A stretch of DNA of 64,000 nucleotides, from positions 19,747,853 through 19,811,852 of the forward strand of contig JBBCBC010000002.1 in the NCBI GenBank assembly GCA_037126765.1, in the 5' to 3' direction. The notes under the pieces were generated by a model. That model saw only the letters and a program-made list of their open reading frames with translations, was not told the DNA's origin and ran no database searches. The DNA is from Stenogyne calaminthoides. Lineage: Eukaryota; Streptophyta; Magnoliopsida; Lamiales; Lamiaceae. Shown here in pieces: positions 1-10,998 of the stretch (position 1 is the stretch's first letter; every line of letters starts with the position of its first letter). A program made the position numbers and the translations under genes.

Positions 1-1059
1 TTTAAAATAAAATAATTTCGGACTAATATCAACTAAAATTTATACAAAATCACAAGTTAATAGTTGAGTTTAAATAATATCAAAAAAAAAAAAACGTACA
101 GTTAAATCTCAAACATGATAAGTATATAAAATTAAATTGGAGTTTATTAAATCTTCAAACTATGCATCCTTCGTCGTACCACTTCAACTCTTAATCTGAA
201 AAGGGAAAAATAAAAAGGGGTGAACAAACCATAGCTCAGTGGGGACATGTTTGTCAAAATCAAATATAATAAGCAATTAAATCACCAAACAAGTTAATAT
301 GCTACTTCTGTAACATCAATTCTATGTTCCTCGTTTATAAAGGTTAGAAGACCTACTCCTCATTTATAAAGGTCAGAAGACCTATTCCTCGTTTATAAAG
401 GTTAGAAGACCTATTCCTCGTTTATAAATTTCAGAAGACCTATTCCTCGTATATAAAAAGGTATTCTCAGATATAAAGGTTCTCAACTCAACTCTCAACG
501 GTTTATAAAGGTCAGAAGACCTGTTCTCATACATATTTCACATGAATGTCAATAAAATCAAAAATCATATTTAATAAGGACAAATATAATAGATAGAAAC
601 CTCCACCTCGAATCCTTTTATTGAAGCAAACATTTATTCCTCAAACATTCTCGTCACCTAGAAAATAATGGTACAACTTAAATCAATTTCTTATTATAAT
701 AACATTCATAATAATAATAATCATAAGTTATGATGATATAATACATAGAACCTGTGCTTAAGGCTTCAATGATAGGACATGCTTGCCATCTAAGTTGCAG
801 ACGAAGTATAGTTTGTTTAGTAGGTTTGGGATATAGGCTATAAGCATAAAAGGGTTTTGTCTTTAATTAGTTTTTGGTCTACTAATATATTGTGAGACAA
901 TCGTCCTTTTGTATAGATACCAAACTAATTCTCGGTTATTCTAGGGATTAGGGATTATAGATTCATATTTATCTAATGAAAAGGATGAAAGACCTAAAAT
1001 CGTGGGATTTTATGTAGCTGACAAATTAAAAAGAATTTGGTGTATCTCAAAAAATATAG
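1..1059. other. AT-rich intergenic DNA left of the SIRE-like element
   Basis: No gene is visible. The stretch is AT-rich, with poly-A runs and short TAA-rich tracts, and includes the 29-bp tandem repeat listed separately. Its last 37 bases (about 1023-1059) resemble the sequence just right of the retrotransposon (16287-16321). The two flanks therefore look like two halves of a small tandem repeat that the element split. Confidence 0.6.
327..470. repeat. 29-bp tandem repeat, about 4-5 copies
   Basis: Units start at 327, 356, 385 and 414, with a decayed fifth unit near 443. Each unit has CTCGTTTATAAAGG followed by AGAAGACCTA. A related piece recurs near 500-522. Many units contain the imperfect palindrome AGGTCAGAAGACCT. 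There are no unique spacers, so this is a minisatellite and not a CRISPR-like array. Confidence 0.8.
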
Positions 1060-2713
1060 TGTTGGGAAATTTGTATTTAAAGTTTTGATGTAAGTTCCAA
1101 AACAGGTTGTAATAGGACCAGTCAGACCTGTTAGCTGACTGATGACTTAGAATCAGATTAAGATGACCAGCTGAAATGTATAGATAGCTGATGTAAAAGA
1201 TAGGTCACATATTGAGGGGGAACTCAATATGTATAGGTCAGGTCGAAGTATCAGATGACCCAGATAAGGTCAGATGATCAGAAGGCTAAGAACAAATCAT
1301 AAGACAATAAGTCAGAAGATCAGGTGAAGACAGAAGACACTGAAGACTCAGATGAACCTGAAGACTAAGATAAACCTGAAAACTCAGTAACAAACCTGAA
1401 GACTCAGTATGACTGAAGACACTGAGGCTCAAAGTCACCTGAAGATCAGAAGACTACCAGAAGATCTAAAGACCTACATCAGCCGAGTCTGCAAATTGTG
1501 TTAAGACAATCTGCATCAGAAAACTCTACAAGGTAGACTGATTAGTTATCTGATCAAGTCAGCTCGCACCTGGCGTCAACCAAAATGGTACACCAGACAA
1601 GACGAATATTCTACAAAAGGAATATCAATCGTCTAATGGACAATTACTGAAGTGCCGCCTCGCGAAGCCAAGGAGAAAGCGACACGTGCACAAAAAGAGC
1701 TGACAATACGGGATTCGACACTGCGGACATAAACGACGCTAATCATGCCTACGGCCAGGCCGATATTCAGAGCACGTCATAATCATATCCTACAACCTAC
1801 CTAATATAGCCCAAAATTCAAATTGCTCTCCAACGGCTCTTTGATTTCGTGGTCTATAAAATGGGATTGCTCTTCAAACTTGAAGAACACTGATAACATA
1901 CCCGATCGAGCAGACTGAAAAAAGAAGCAAAAACTATAGCAGAATTTCCGCTCGAAGAACACCAAATTTGAAGATTATTCTTAAGTGTTCATCCCATTGT
2001 TCTTAGCAAGAAATCTTATCCTCTAGCATTTGGCTACCTAAACACTAGGATAGATTTCCAGTTGGAACCACAACAAACCTTTACCCAAACTCAAAGTTAG
2101 GTTAAGTTTGTTACCGCAAGATTTCAGGCTAGGGATTCTAGTTTCTGATTTCTGAGATCGGTTGAGTGTGAACTTGATAAACATCTGTTGGGTGTTGGAC
2201 TAACACATAAAACTAAGTCCAGTCGGCTAAGTTGGTTAAGTTGGTTAAGTTGGTGACCTTGTGTTAAGGGAAGAGTGGACGTAAGACGGGTTTCGTCTGA
2301 ACCACTATAAAATTTGTGTGCATTTACTTGCTCTTTATTGCTTTACACTATTCACACAACTGAGCTTAAAATTGCATACATATTCTAAGTTAACATCAGT
2401 CTGCACCAAGCAACTGATCTGATCAGGTTGACACCTTAGTCAGCTGATTGAAAACTGACTTGAGAATCTGATTTGATAAATTGGTTTTTCACACGGGTAT
2501 TTACAAGCTTCCGCACTATCAGTTAAGCTGACAGATATCAAACTGATCTGCCCTCAGGCACTCAGTAAGATTGAACATCAGTCCAAACTGATTCACTTGC
2601 ACTCTGATCAGGAAAAACTGCAATCACACATGATCCGCACGAAAAGTTTTCAGAAGTCCATTCACCCCTCCCCTCTAGACTTCTGCCCTCACAAAACCCG
2701 TTCGGGACCTACA
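1060..2713 (+). repeat. 5' LTR of the SIRE-like element
   Basis: It matches the 3' LTR (14596-16276) along its length, with scattered substitutions. It is about 27 bp shorter, mainly because it carries two fewer copies of an 18-bp unit containing ACCTGAAGACTCAG (near 1340-1410). A TATA box (TCTATAAAATG, 1853-1863) lies 16 bp after the motif GCTCTCCAACGG (1825-1836). U5 contains short GGTTAAGTT repeats (about 2228-2255) and the conserved block GGGAAGAGTGGACGTAAG (from 2268). It ends in CA at 2713. Confidence 0.92.
1825..1863 (+). promoter_or_regulatory. LTR core promoter: AACGG motif plus TATA box
   Basis: CTCTCCAACGG is followed by TCTATAAAATG. The AACGG core fits most of the plant M-phase MSA consensus (YCYAACGGYYA), which is bound by three-repeat MYB factors. 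The same motif sits before the TATA box in the other LTRs of this window. The identical pair in the 3' LTR is at 15389-15400 and about 15418-15427. TATA assignment is strong; MYB binding is inference. Confidence 0.7.
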
Positions 2714-2715
2714 AG

Positions 2716-2727
2716 TGGTATCAGAGC
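2716..2727 (+). other. Primer binding site (initiator Met-tRNA)
   Basis: TGGTATCAGAGC lies two bases after the 5' LTR. This is the standard sequence complementary to the 3' end of plant initiator methionine tRNA and would prime minus-strand cDNA synthesis. Confidence 0.95.
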
Positions 2728-2848
2728 AGTGGTTCTACAGACCACTGGCTTGGAGTATCATCGATTCTTGAGGAAGAATCTTTGTGGTCATTTGAACAGA
2801 TCTTGAAAAACCGTTTTCAAAACTCATTCGTTTTCAAAATCACTCAGC

Positions 2849-4526
2849 ATGGATAATACCTCTGGTATGTATCATGATTTGCCTAAGTTTTCAATTGATG
2901 AGTATGCAGATTGGACAATATACATGTGCAACCATCTAGGGTCGATAAGTGGCAGAATGATGGAAGTCATTGAACGAGGACCCATCATCATATATCACGA
3001 CAACCCAGCGGTTGGAGGAGATCCAGATCATGCACCTGGAAGCCTTGTTCGAAAAAGTCCAGCCCTGATGGATGCAGAAGAAAGAAAGTTGTATACTCTA
3101 GATACAATCACCAGTCATATAATCATGAAGACGATGGATAAAGTCACCAAGGAGAAAATAAAGTATCTCAAAACAGCGAAACAAATGTGGGATACGCTTG
3201 CTGAGATGTGCGAAGGAAATGATCAGATCAAAGACAGCCGACTACAAGCTGAACTGGTGAAGTTCGAGAAGCTAAAGATGTTGCCAAACGAAACCATCAA
3301 GATGAAGCCAAGTAAACAAGCTACGAGAACTTGGAAGAGAGATGTCAGACAAAGACATCAATTACAAGATACTGAGATCTCTCACCAAGAAGTGGGACAT
3401 GAAAGTCACGGTAATCAAGGATTTCCAAGACATTGCCAAGATGAAGCCAAGTAGCTTGTTCCTAAGCCTTAAAGCCCACGAGTTCGATCTAATCGAAAGA
3501 GGGCAAGCAGATGAAGACGAGATGCATGTTGAAGCCTCAACCTCCACATCTAAATCAGTTGCATTCAAAGCAACCAGCAGCAGATCAAAGGCCACTGAAC
3601 CTGTTGGAAACATCATAAGCCAAGCTGAACAAATCGCTTTACTTACCAGGAAACTTGAAAGATCAAATATTCAACTCGGTAAGTATCGCAGATTCTACAA
3701 GGACTATCAAGACAACAGAAGAAACGGGAGGCCAACTGACAGATCACTAGAAAGAAACAGATCTGATGACTGAAGGGATCACAGAGATGATAAAAGAGAT
3801 GATTGGTCAGATGAGAGAAGAGATAACAGATCTGACAGAAGGAGTTCAGATTACTATCAGAAAGGAAAGTCACCTGATAGATCCTACAGACGGAGTGACT
3901 CACCTGGCAGAAGAAGTTTCGTGGAACGAGGATAATGCTTCAACTGTGAGAAACCAGGTCACTACAGCTCCGACTGCCCAGACCTGACTCCCAGAGAAAG
4001 AGAAGAGAAGCGGAACAAAAGAGAGCTACGCTTCAAAGACAGAAAAGCCATGGTTGCTGACACATCAGGAATTGATGATTCCTATCTGCCTTCTGAGGAT
4101 TCTAGCTACTCATCTGTAGAAGATTTCTGTCTGATAAGCAATGCAAATGATCTCTTCGACCATGAAGATCTGATATTCTCTTCAGATGATGATGAAATCT
4201 GCCTGATGGCCAGGGAGGAAGACCAATCTGAGGTAACCTCCAAACCTTCTGCTTTTTCAATTTCCACACCAGCTATTATTAGCACACCTGCTGGAGAGAT
4301 TGACTTGCAGCTCTACTCTGAGCAATTGCTTGATGATCTCTCTGATGCAGTAGACACTTATACAATAGTGGAAGCTGAAAATGATAAGCTAAGGATCAGA
4401 AATAATCAGCTTGTTAAAGAGAACGCTGTCAGTAAAGCAGCTGAACTGAAATCAGCTGAAACTGCTCAGAAGGTAACTAAAGCACTTAAAGTTCTGAAAG
4501 TTAAATCTTCTGATCAGGAGAAGTAG
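2849..4526 (+). pseudogene. gag of the SIRE-like element (broken)
   Basis: Capsid/nucleocapsid precursor that would package element RNA in cytoplasmic virus-like particles. The ATG at 2849 follows a 135-bp leader. The N-terminal 150 residues (DLPKFSIDEYADW, later AKQMWDTLAEMCEG) resemble the UBN2/copia gag family. A frameshift near 3290-3340 moves the reading frame; gag then continues (LTKKWDMKVTVIKDF) to a TGA at 3771-3773. Past that stop, the same frame encodes a Ser/Arg/Asp-rich stretch and a CCHC zinc knuckle (C-F-N-C...H...C) at 3936-3977. An acidic, then coiled-coil-like segment (4050-4523) ends at TAG 4524-4526. At least one frameshift and two nonsense codons make it non-functional. 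Confidence 0.85.
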
Positions 4527-5390
4527 ATCAAAGATCAGCTAGCAATCAACAAACAGCAAGCTGATGATTTCAAAATTCTACAAGCTAAGTTTGATGAGCT
4601 ATTCCGACTACATGAGAGTCTAAAATCTACTGAGGATAGTTTGCGCAAGAAAATTGAGGTTTTCACGAAATCATCAAAAATCGTTCAAGAAGGGAATTGG
4701 GTATGAGAACCCTTCTACATCCTCAAAAGCCCCGTTTGGTTCACTTTAGAAGGGTGTAATCAAACGAGTCTCTGACAAAGATACACAAAAAGGTAAACAT
4801 GTATCTGATAAGGGAAAGAGACCCGCTGAGCAAGTAAGGCAAGTGCCTAATCAGAAAGGGAATAGAAATGGACCCCAACTGATTAAGCATCAGCCGAGGA
4901 ATCAACAGAAGAACCCAGTTCTTCTGAAGAGACCTCAACCTAATCAGCAAATTAGGTATCAGAGGAGACAGCCTGTAAAAAGGAAATCTAATCTGAGACC
5001 CAATCAAGGTCAGCTGCATAACAAGCAAGCTATAGGTAAACTGCAAAGACCATCTATGCCAAGAAGATATGAATCTTTTAATGGTAGCAGTCGTACCTAC
5101 CCTTATAACCAGAGATCTAAGGCTGCTGCACCTGAGCCCCACTGGGTTAAAAGAAGATAAAATGTAAAGAAAAATCGCAAGTCTTCTGATTCACTCAAGG
5201 CTCACACGAATAATCATACTAATCAGAAAGCATATAAAGAGACGTATGATTATGTTGATATGTATGGGAGACAAATCAGGCCTTCTAATCTATGTGATTA
5301 CCATAGAAGTGCTCTGTTTGTGTGGATCCCTAAATCCACCACTAACCCCTCAGAACCCAATTCCAAAGGGGTACCTAAAGCCTGATTCGA
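4527..5390 (+). pseudogene. gag-pol linker region (broken)
   Basis: Translated pieces in two frames look like a basic, Gln/Asn/Arg-rich linker between gag and protease. The clearest piece is 4843-5160, which ends with ...AAAPEPHWVKRR. Lys/Asn-rich segments before the protease are common in SIRE-type elements. Frame changes near 4710-4840 and 5160-5390 break continuity. No independent gene is claimed here. Confidence 0.55.
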
Positions 5391-8300
5391 TTGCAGGTTC
5401 GCGTGGGTTTGGCCAACAAAGGAGGTGTACAAGCAACTATCTGGTACATCGATAGTGGATGCTCAAGGCACATGACTGGAAGCAAACATCTCCTTAGCTC
5501 TTACAAAGAACAAGAAGGCCCACGTGTACTCTTCGGTGATGATAACTTTGGTTTTACCAAAGGATTCAGAACCTTAGAGAATGATGATGTACAAGTAATT
5601 GGAGTCTTGTATGTCGAAGGATTAAAGCACAATCTACTATCAGTATCACAATTCCGCGACAACGGATTCAGCCTTGAGTTCTCGAGTGATAAGTGTACGA
5701 TTAGGAATTGAGCTACTCAACAAATCTTGCTAATTGGTTCAATGAAAGGCACGATCTACACAACAGATTGGAACAGTTGCCCTAGAAATGCATACTTAAT
5801 TATTAAGAGTTCCAAGAGTAGCAGTTGGCTCTGGCACAAAAGAATGAGTCATCTGAACTTTAAGACTCTTAACAAGATAGCTAGGATGTCTTTGGTTGAG
5901 GGACTTCCGAATGAGGTATTCTCTAAAGATCAGACATGTGCCGCATGTCAGAAGGGAAAACAAGTTAAAGCCTCATTCAAGGGAATACCTGGACCAGCAT
6001 CCAGTAGAGTACTGCAACTGCTTCATATGGATCTATTTGGACCAATTACACCAGTCAGTCTCAGTGGACGCAAATATACTCTGGTAATCGTGGATGATTA
6101 TTCCAAGTTTACCTGAGTTGTATTCTTATACAAGAAGAATGAGACAACGACAAAAGATACCCGAGCTGCTCAAGAAACTACAAAACGAAAAGGGTGTTAG
6201 TATAGTAAAAATCAGATCAGATAAAGGTACAGAATTCCTGAATTCTTTTATTACTGATTTTTGCACTGAGTTTGGTATAGAGCATGAGACGTCAGTTGGA
6301 AGAACACCACAACAAAATGGAGTAGCAGAACGGAGAAACAGAACACTCAAGGAAGCTGCTCGCACTATGATAGCTGAACATGCAACACCAAGCCGTTTCT
6401 GGGCAGAAACAATCAACACGGCATGCCACACTCAGAACAGATGTTCTCTGACAAAGGCTCACTACAAAACACCCTATGAACTGTGGAAGGGCAGAAAACC
6501 TCGTGTTTCATACTTCCATAGTTTTGAGTGCAAGTGTTTCATACACAACAATGGGAAAAGTCAGTTGAAGACTTTTGAGGCCAAGTCAAATGAGGGTATA
6601 TTCTTAGGATATTCCTCATCCAGCAAGACTTTCAGGGTTTACAACAAACGAACCCTAGTTGTGGAAGAAACACCCCATGTGGTCTTTGATGAGACATCTT
6701 CTGAACAAGAGAAAGCTACCTCAGAACAAGCAGTACCAGATCAACCAGTACCTGATACGCAGAAAATGGATCAGCTAAGTATCAAGGAGAAAGAATCTGA
6801 ACACGTAACAGTGTATATCCCAGAACTTGATCTTGCTGATTCACCAGGTCAATCAGACCCTAAGGTACGCACAACTGTCAGTATAGAAGCTGGTACAGCT
6901 GAGACAGTATCAACTGAACCATCTGGTTCAGGGGGAACTCCTGAAGTTCCTACGAACAGACATCAGCACATGATGAGTCCATCATCAGCTGAGACATGTT
7001 CTTATCAAGTGGATCATAATTCCGCACCACTCCCAATCACTAGTAATGAACTACTATCAGAAGAGGATGTTCTCCAAATAGACGCAAATCAGAAAAGAAG
7101 GACCTGGATTACCAGTCATCCAACTAATCTGATTATCGGAGACCCATCTGATAGAGTCAAAACTAGACATCAGATTGGTGAAAGTGTCATATATTGTTGT
7201 TATCTGTCTTTGAATGAACCAACTACAGTAGAGGAAGCTCTACAAGACGCAAGCTGGATTCTAGCCATGCAAGAAGAACTGGAATAGTTTGAGAGGAATC
7301 AAGTTTGGAAACTGGTGGACAGACCAACTCATCAAGACGTGATTGGCACAAAGTGGGTATTCAAGAATAAGAGAGATGAGAATAATGTCATAACCAGGAA
7401 TAAGGCAAGACTTGTTGCTAAGGGGTATTCACAATCAGAAGGAATTGATTATGATGAGACCTTTGCACTAGTCGCTCGCCTAGAAGCCATTCGGCTGTTT
7501 CTGGCATATGCTGCCCACAGAGGGTTCATTGTGTATCAGATGGATGTAAAGAGTGCATTCTTAAACGGGGTACTAGCAGAGGAAGTTTATGTTGAACAAC
7601 CTCCAGGCTTTGAAAAAGGCAACCAAGTGTACCGTTTAAGAAAAGCTCTTTATGGCCTGAAACAAGCTCCTCGAGCTTGGTATGATACACTCTCTCAGTT
7701 CTTGATAGACAGCGAATTCACTAAAGGAATAGTGGACAGAACCTTATTCAGAATAGAAGATGGAGAAGATATTCTGATGGTTCAGATTTACGTGGACGAC
7801 ATCATCTTCGGATCTCCCAACAAGAAGCTATGTGAGAAGTTCAGCAAATTGATGCAAGGGAAGTTCTAGATGTCCATGATGGGTCAGATGAATTACTTTC
7901 TAGGTTTACAAGTTAAGCAGAGTACAGAAGGGATATTCATCTGCCAGGCGAAGTACACAAGGAATCTACTGGCCAAGTTTGGAGTTCAACATTGTAAGGA
8001 AGCCAGAATTCCCATGATGACCGGGTTCAAGATGGATCCAGATGAGGACGGTCAGAAAACTAATCAGAAAGAATATAGGGCTCTCATTGGATCTCTATTA
8101 TACCTGACTGCCAGCAGACCAGATATTACTTTTGCAGTAGGTGTATGTGCCAGATTTCAAGCAAATCCAATGCAAAGCCACCTAGAAGCAGCTAAGCGGA
8201 TTCTCAAGTATCTGAAGGGGACAGTAAACCTTGGTTTATTTTACCCATCAGATGATAATCTAGAGCTTAGTGGGTATTCTGATTCTGATTATGGAGGTTG

Positions 8301-8769
8301 CAGAATCGACAAGAAGTCAACCTCAGGTTCATGTCAGTTTCTGGGAAATAAACTGATCTCTTGGTTCTCGACGTCTACTACTGAAGCAGAATATATGGCT
8401 GCAGGAAGCTGTTGTTCCCAACTGCTCTGGCTAAGTCAGCAGCTGAGGGATTACAACATCGTAGCTAAGAACGTACCTATATTCTGTGACAGTAATAGTG
8501 CTATTGCAATCACTCAGAATCCTGTTCTACATACAAGATGCAAGCATGTGGATGTCAGACACCATTTCATCAGAGATCAAGTTGAAAAGAAGAATATCAG
8601 AATGGAAAAGATTCATACTGATAAGCAGAAAGCTGATATTTTAACTAAGCCTCTAGGTGAGATCAGATTCAGAGAATTATGCAACGAGCTAGGGCTTCTG
8701 GATCTCGGAGAAAGTGCACCAGAAATGACTAGTGGACTGGTCTCCAGAACCAGTTGGTTAAAAGACTAA
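5391..8769 (+). pseudogene. pol of the SIRE-like element: protease, integrase, RT, RNase H (broken)
   Basis: Domains appear in Ty1/copia order. Protease has the D-S-G motif (YIDSGCSRHMTG, about 5445-5480). The pre-integrase zinc finger has H...H...CxxC (SWLWHKRMSHL to CAACQKGK, about 5825-5960). The integrase core has IRSDKGTEF and the PQQNGVAERRNR block (about 6210-6340). Reverse transcriptase runs from WVFKNKRDE to catalytic YVDD at 7789-7800. RNase H has SDSDYGG and EAEYMA (about 8275-8400). A Gln/Ser/Thr-rich spacer separates IN from RT (about 6690-7200). Breaks are TGA at 5709 and 6114, a frameshift near 6165, TAG at 7285-7287 and TAG at 7867-7869. The last 300 codons are open to the TAA at 8767-8769. 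Confidence 0.92.
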
Positions 8770-8819
8770 CCAGGTTAAGAGGAATCAATTGAGTTAGGAA
8801 TCTCAACTGATCAGACAAT

Positions 8820-9011
8820 CAGACAAGGAGCCGATCTGAAGGTCAGACAAGGAGCCGATCTGAAGGTCAGACAAGGAGCCAATCTGAAGGTCAGACAAGG
8901 AACCGATCTGAAGGACAGACAAGGAGTCGATCTGAAGGTCAGACAAGGAGCCGATCTGAAAATCAGACAAGTAGCCGATCTGAAGATCAGACAAGGAGCC
9001 GATCAGTTCAA
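8820..9011. repeat. 24-bp tandem repeat after pol, 8 copies
   Basis: Eight units of the form CAGACAAGGAGCCGATCTGA plus four bases, each exactly 24 bp, with one to three changes between units. It lies just downstream of the pol stop, inside the element. Because 24 is a multiple of three, the array is open in some frames (minus strand SDLQIGSL repeats), but no gene is inferred. Confidence 0.9.
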
Positions 9012-9129
9012 GACATATCAGATTAAGGGGGAACTGATCAGATTGGAAGGATACTTTATAAGTCGATTAAGCTACGGTCAACAAGCAAGTCATATAAGTT
9101 TAAAGCTACAAATCGCATAAGTCAGAAGA

Positions 9130-9960
9130 GGCAACACAACAATGAAATAATAGAACTTTTCATTGATAAAGACCCGGAGGTCAGATCTACATTACAAGCT
9201 ACAAGTGGTATTACAAGCTACAAGTACAAGAAGACCCGGAGGTCATTACATAAACCATAAACCCTAAGCCAACCCAAGGTAGGGAAGGGGAGAGAGAGAT
9301 TTTAAGAGCTTGATGCTCTCATTTTCCCCCGACCCTAAAAGGGGCGCAGAGAAGCTTCTAGAATCCTGAGACACTCTCAGAGCTTCGGAGTGAGGAGCGA
9401 GAGCGGGCCTTGAAGGATCTTTAAGCCAGGAGCCCTTAGACCTAAAATCAATGGGCTCTCCATCTGTTAAATGGGACACAGTGCCACAGGTTTGGTCACA
9501 AGGACCAAACGGCCACTAGTTTCGCATGCAAAAATTAAGTTTGATATACGAAGATCAGCTATTGTCTGATGCAGACCGTATATCAAACCCCATGTTTTGT
9601 TTCAGACTGAGTCTGTTGATGCTAATTCCGTCATCTCGATAGGCGCACAAGGTGCATACGGTTAGGAGAAGTGCCTTCTCATTTACCTTAGCAGATTCGC
9701 CTCCACGGTGGTAAAGAAGCTTTGCATTGATCGTATTTGTAATCTTCGATGACGACGAAAGCAGTGTGAAGGAACACACAGGGTTGATTTGAGAAGCTGA
9801 ATTCATTGGAAAAAGGTTAAAGGTTTTTGCCGGGAGTTTCACCGGAAATAAGGAATTCATCAAAAAGCATGGAGTATAAGCTAAAGAAGATGAATGGTTT
9901 ATGTTGTGTTGTTTGCCTAACACCCCAGGCTAATTTATAGAAGGAAATTAGGGGTATAAA
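9130..9960 (-). other. Antisense module inside the SIRE-like element, with TATA box and short ORFs
   Basis: This segment is homologous to 28500-29260 in the LARD-like element and has gene-like signals on the minus strand. A TATA box (CTATAAATT, 9940-9932) lies upstream of an ORF from ATG 9860 to a stop at 9555 (about 101 residues). That ORF contains a Ser run and LLLTVCTLCAYR. Further down come a perfect 12-bp inverted repeat (GTTTGATATACG, arms 9539-9550 and 9577-9588), a possible splice acceptor TTTAACAG, and a second ORF stretch (9479-9264). No known domain was recognised. The ORF is poorly conserved in the other copy, so a non-coding RNA or a captured gene fragment are alternatives. Confidence 0.55.
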
Positions 9961-10640
9961 TGCAAATTTATTTTCTCAGAAGACCTTAAGAGAAATTTGC
10001 ATCGACAACGCGTAAGGAACATGCGGCTAATGGTTGGATGAGTTGACGGTGTGAGTAATCACAACGTAATCATGCCATTATTACGGAATGTCAAATCGTG
10101 CCGATTTGGGAATCGAGGCGACTTTTTGACTCCCCGAAGTAAATGTTTTGGCGGGAGTAGACTTAAGTGCATAGTAAATGCGGGCTGATTAGAAGATTGA
10201 AGGATGAAGTGGATCAGATAAGAGAATCAGATAAGTGGATCAGATAAGTGACGAAGTGTTTCAAGCAAGAATCTGATCAGATGAGTCGAATATTATTGGG
10301 AAATGCTTAAGGCAACCATCAGTAAGGTCAACAAGTATTACAATATCAATCAGTCAGATACATTCTCTTATTTATCCCTTTCTGAACATCTTATATGCGT
10401 TACTTAAATAATTTTTTTTTACTATGTTTTCACTTTATAACGCATGCACTGTAATTCTTTTAATGCGGACTTGGAAATGTGTATTTAATGCGTTTTATTG
10501 CGAATTTTTGAGTTCGAAATACGAGAAGACTACTTTTCTCAACCGTGAGATTAAAACTTTTTTCGGCCGACTAATCTCAGCCACTGATTTCAAAACACGG
10601 ATACTTGAGTACTTTGGAAAGTTGTGCAAAAAGGTTTTCC
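9961..10640. other. Non-coding spacer within the SIRE-like element
   Basis: It lies between the antisense module and the promoter of the downstream ORF. It contains direct GGATCAGATAAG-type repeats near 10208-10250 and T-rich stretches. I see no credible gene; a short open stretch at 10424-10654 has no recognisable content. Confidence 0.5.
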
Positions 10641-10647
10641 CTCGCAT

Positions 10648-10998
10648 CCTATAAAATCCAAATCTTTCTCAAAAAACTTCTTTCCACTACTTCGTCTTCT
10701 CAAAGCTCTTAAAAGATCAAAACTTTCAAAATCTTCAGAAAATTACCTTCAAAATCAATTGATTCCATTTTTTGCGATTTCTCAATCCTACGAATCAATT
10801 TCTGGTAAATTCTCGTTTAAATATTGCATGATTTCAATTCTCTCTGGTACCTAGGTTTACAAGTTGTTATGCTATGTTTCTGTAATTTATATTTGATCTA
10901 AACGCTTACTTGCTAAATTGATGCTAAGATTACTGGTTTGACTGAATTTATTGAAATATCTTACTCAAACTAAACATCAATTTGCATATTATACAGAA
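10648..10998 (+). promoter_or_regulatory. Internal promoter and 5' leader with a possible intron, for the downstream ORF
   Basis: A TATA box (CCTATAAAATCC, 10648-10659) is followed by a C/T/A-rich leader like plant 5' UTRs. Candidate splice donors are CTG/GTAAAT (10805) and CTG/GTACCT (10847). A pyrimidine/AT-rich stretch ends in ATACAG (10991-10996), two bases before ATG 10999. This suggests a subgenomic transcript with a spliced leader. All of this is read from sequence signals; transcription is not shown. Confidence 0.5.

Noticed and set aside
327..470. Regular repeats that could be mistaken for a CRISPR array
   Set aside because: Units are directly adjacent with no unique spacers, and the context is a plant genome.
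8803..8994. Minus-strand ORF of SDLQIGSL repeats
   Set aside because: It is only the reverse reading of the 24-bp tandem array; length-of-three periodicity keeps it open by chance.
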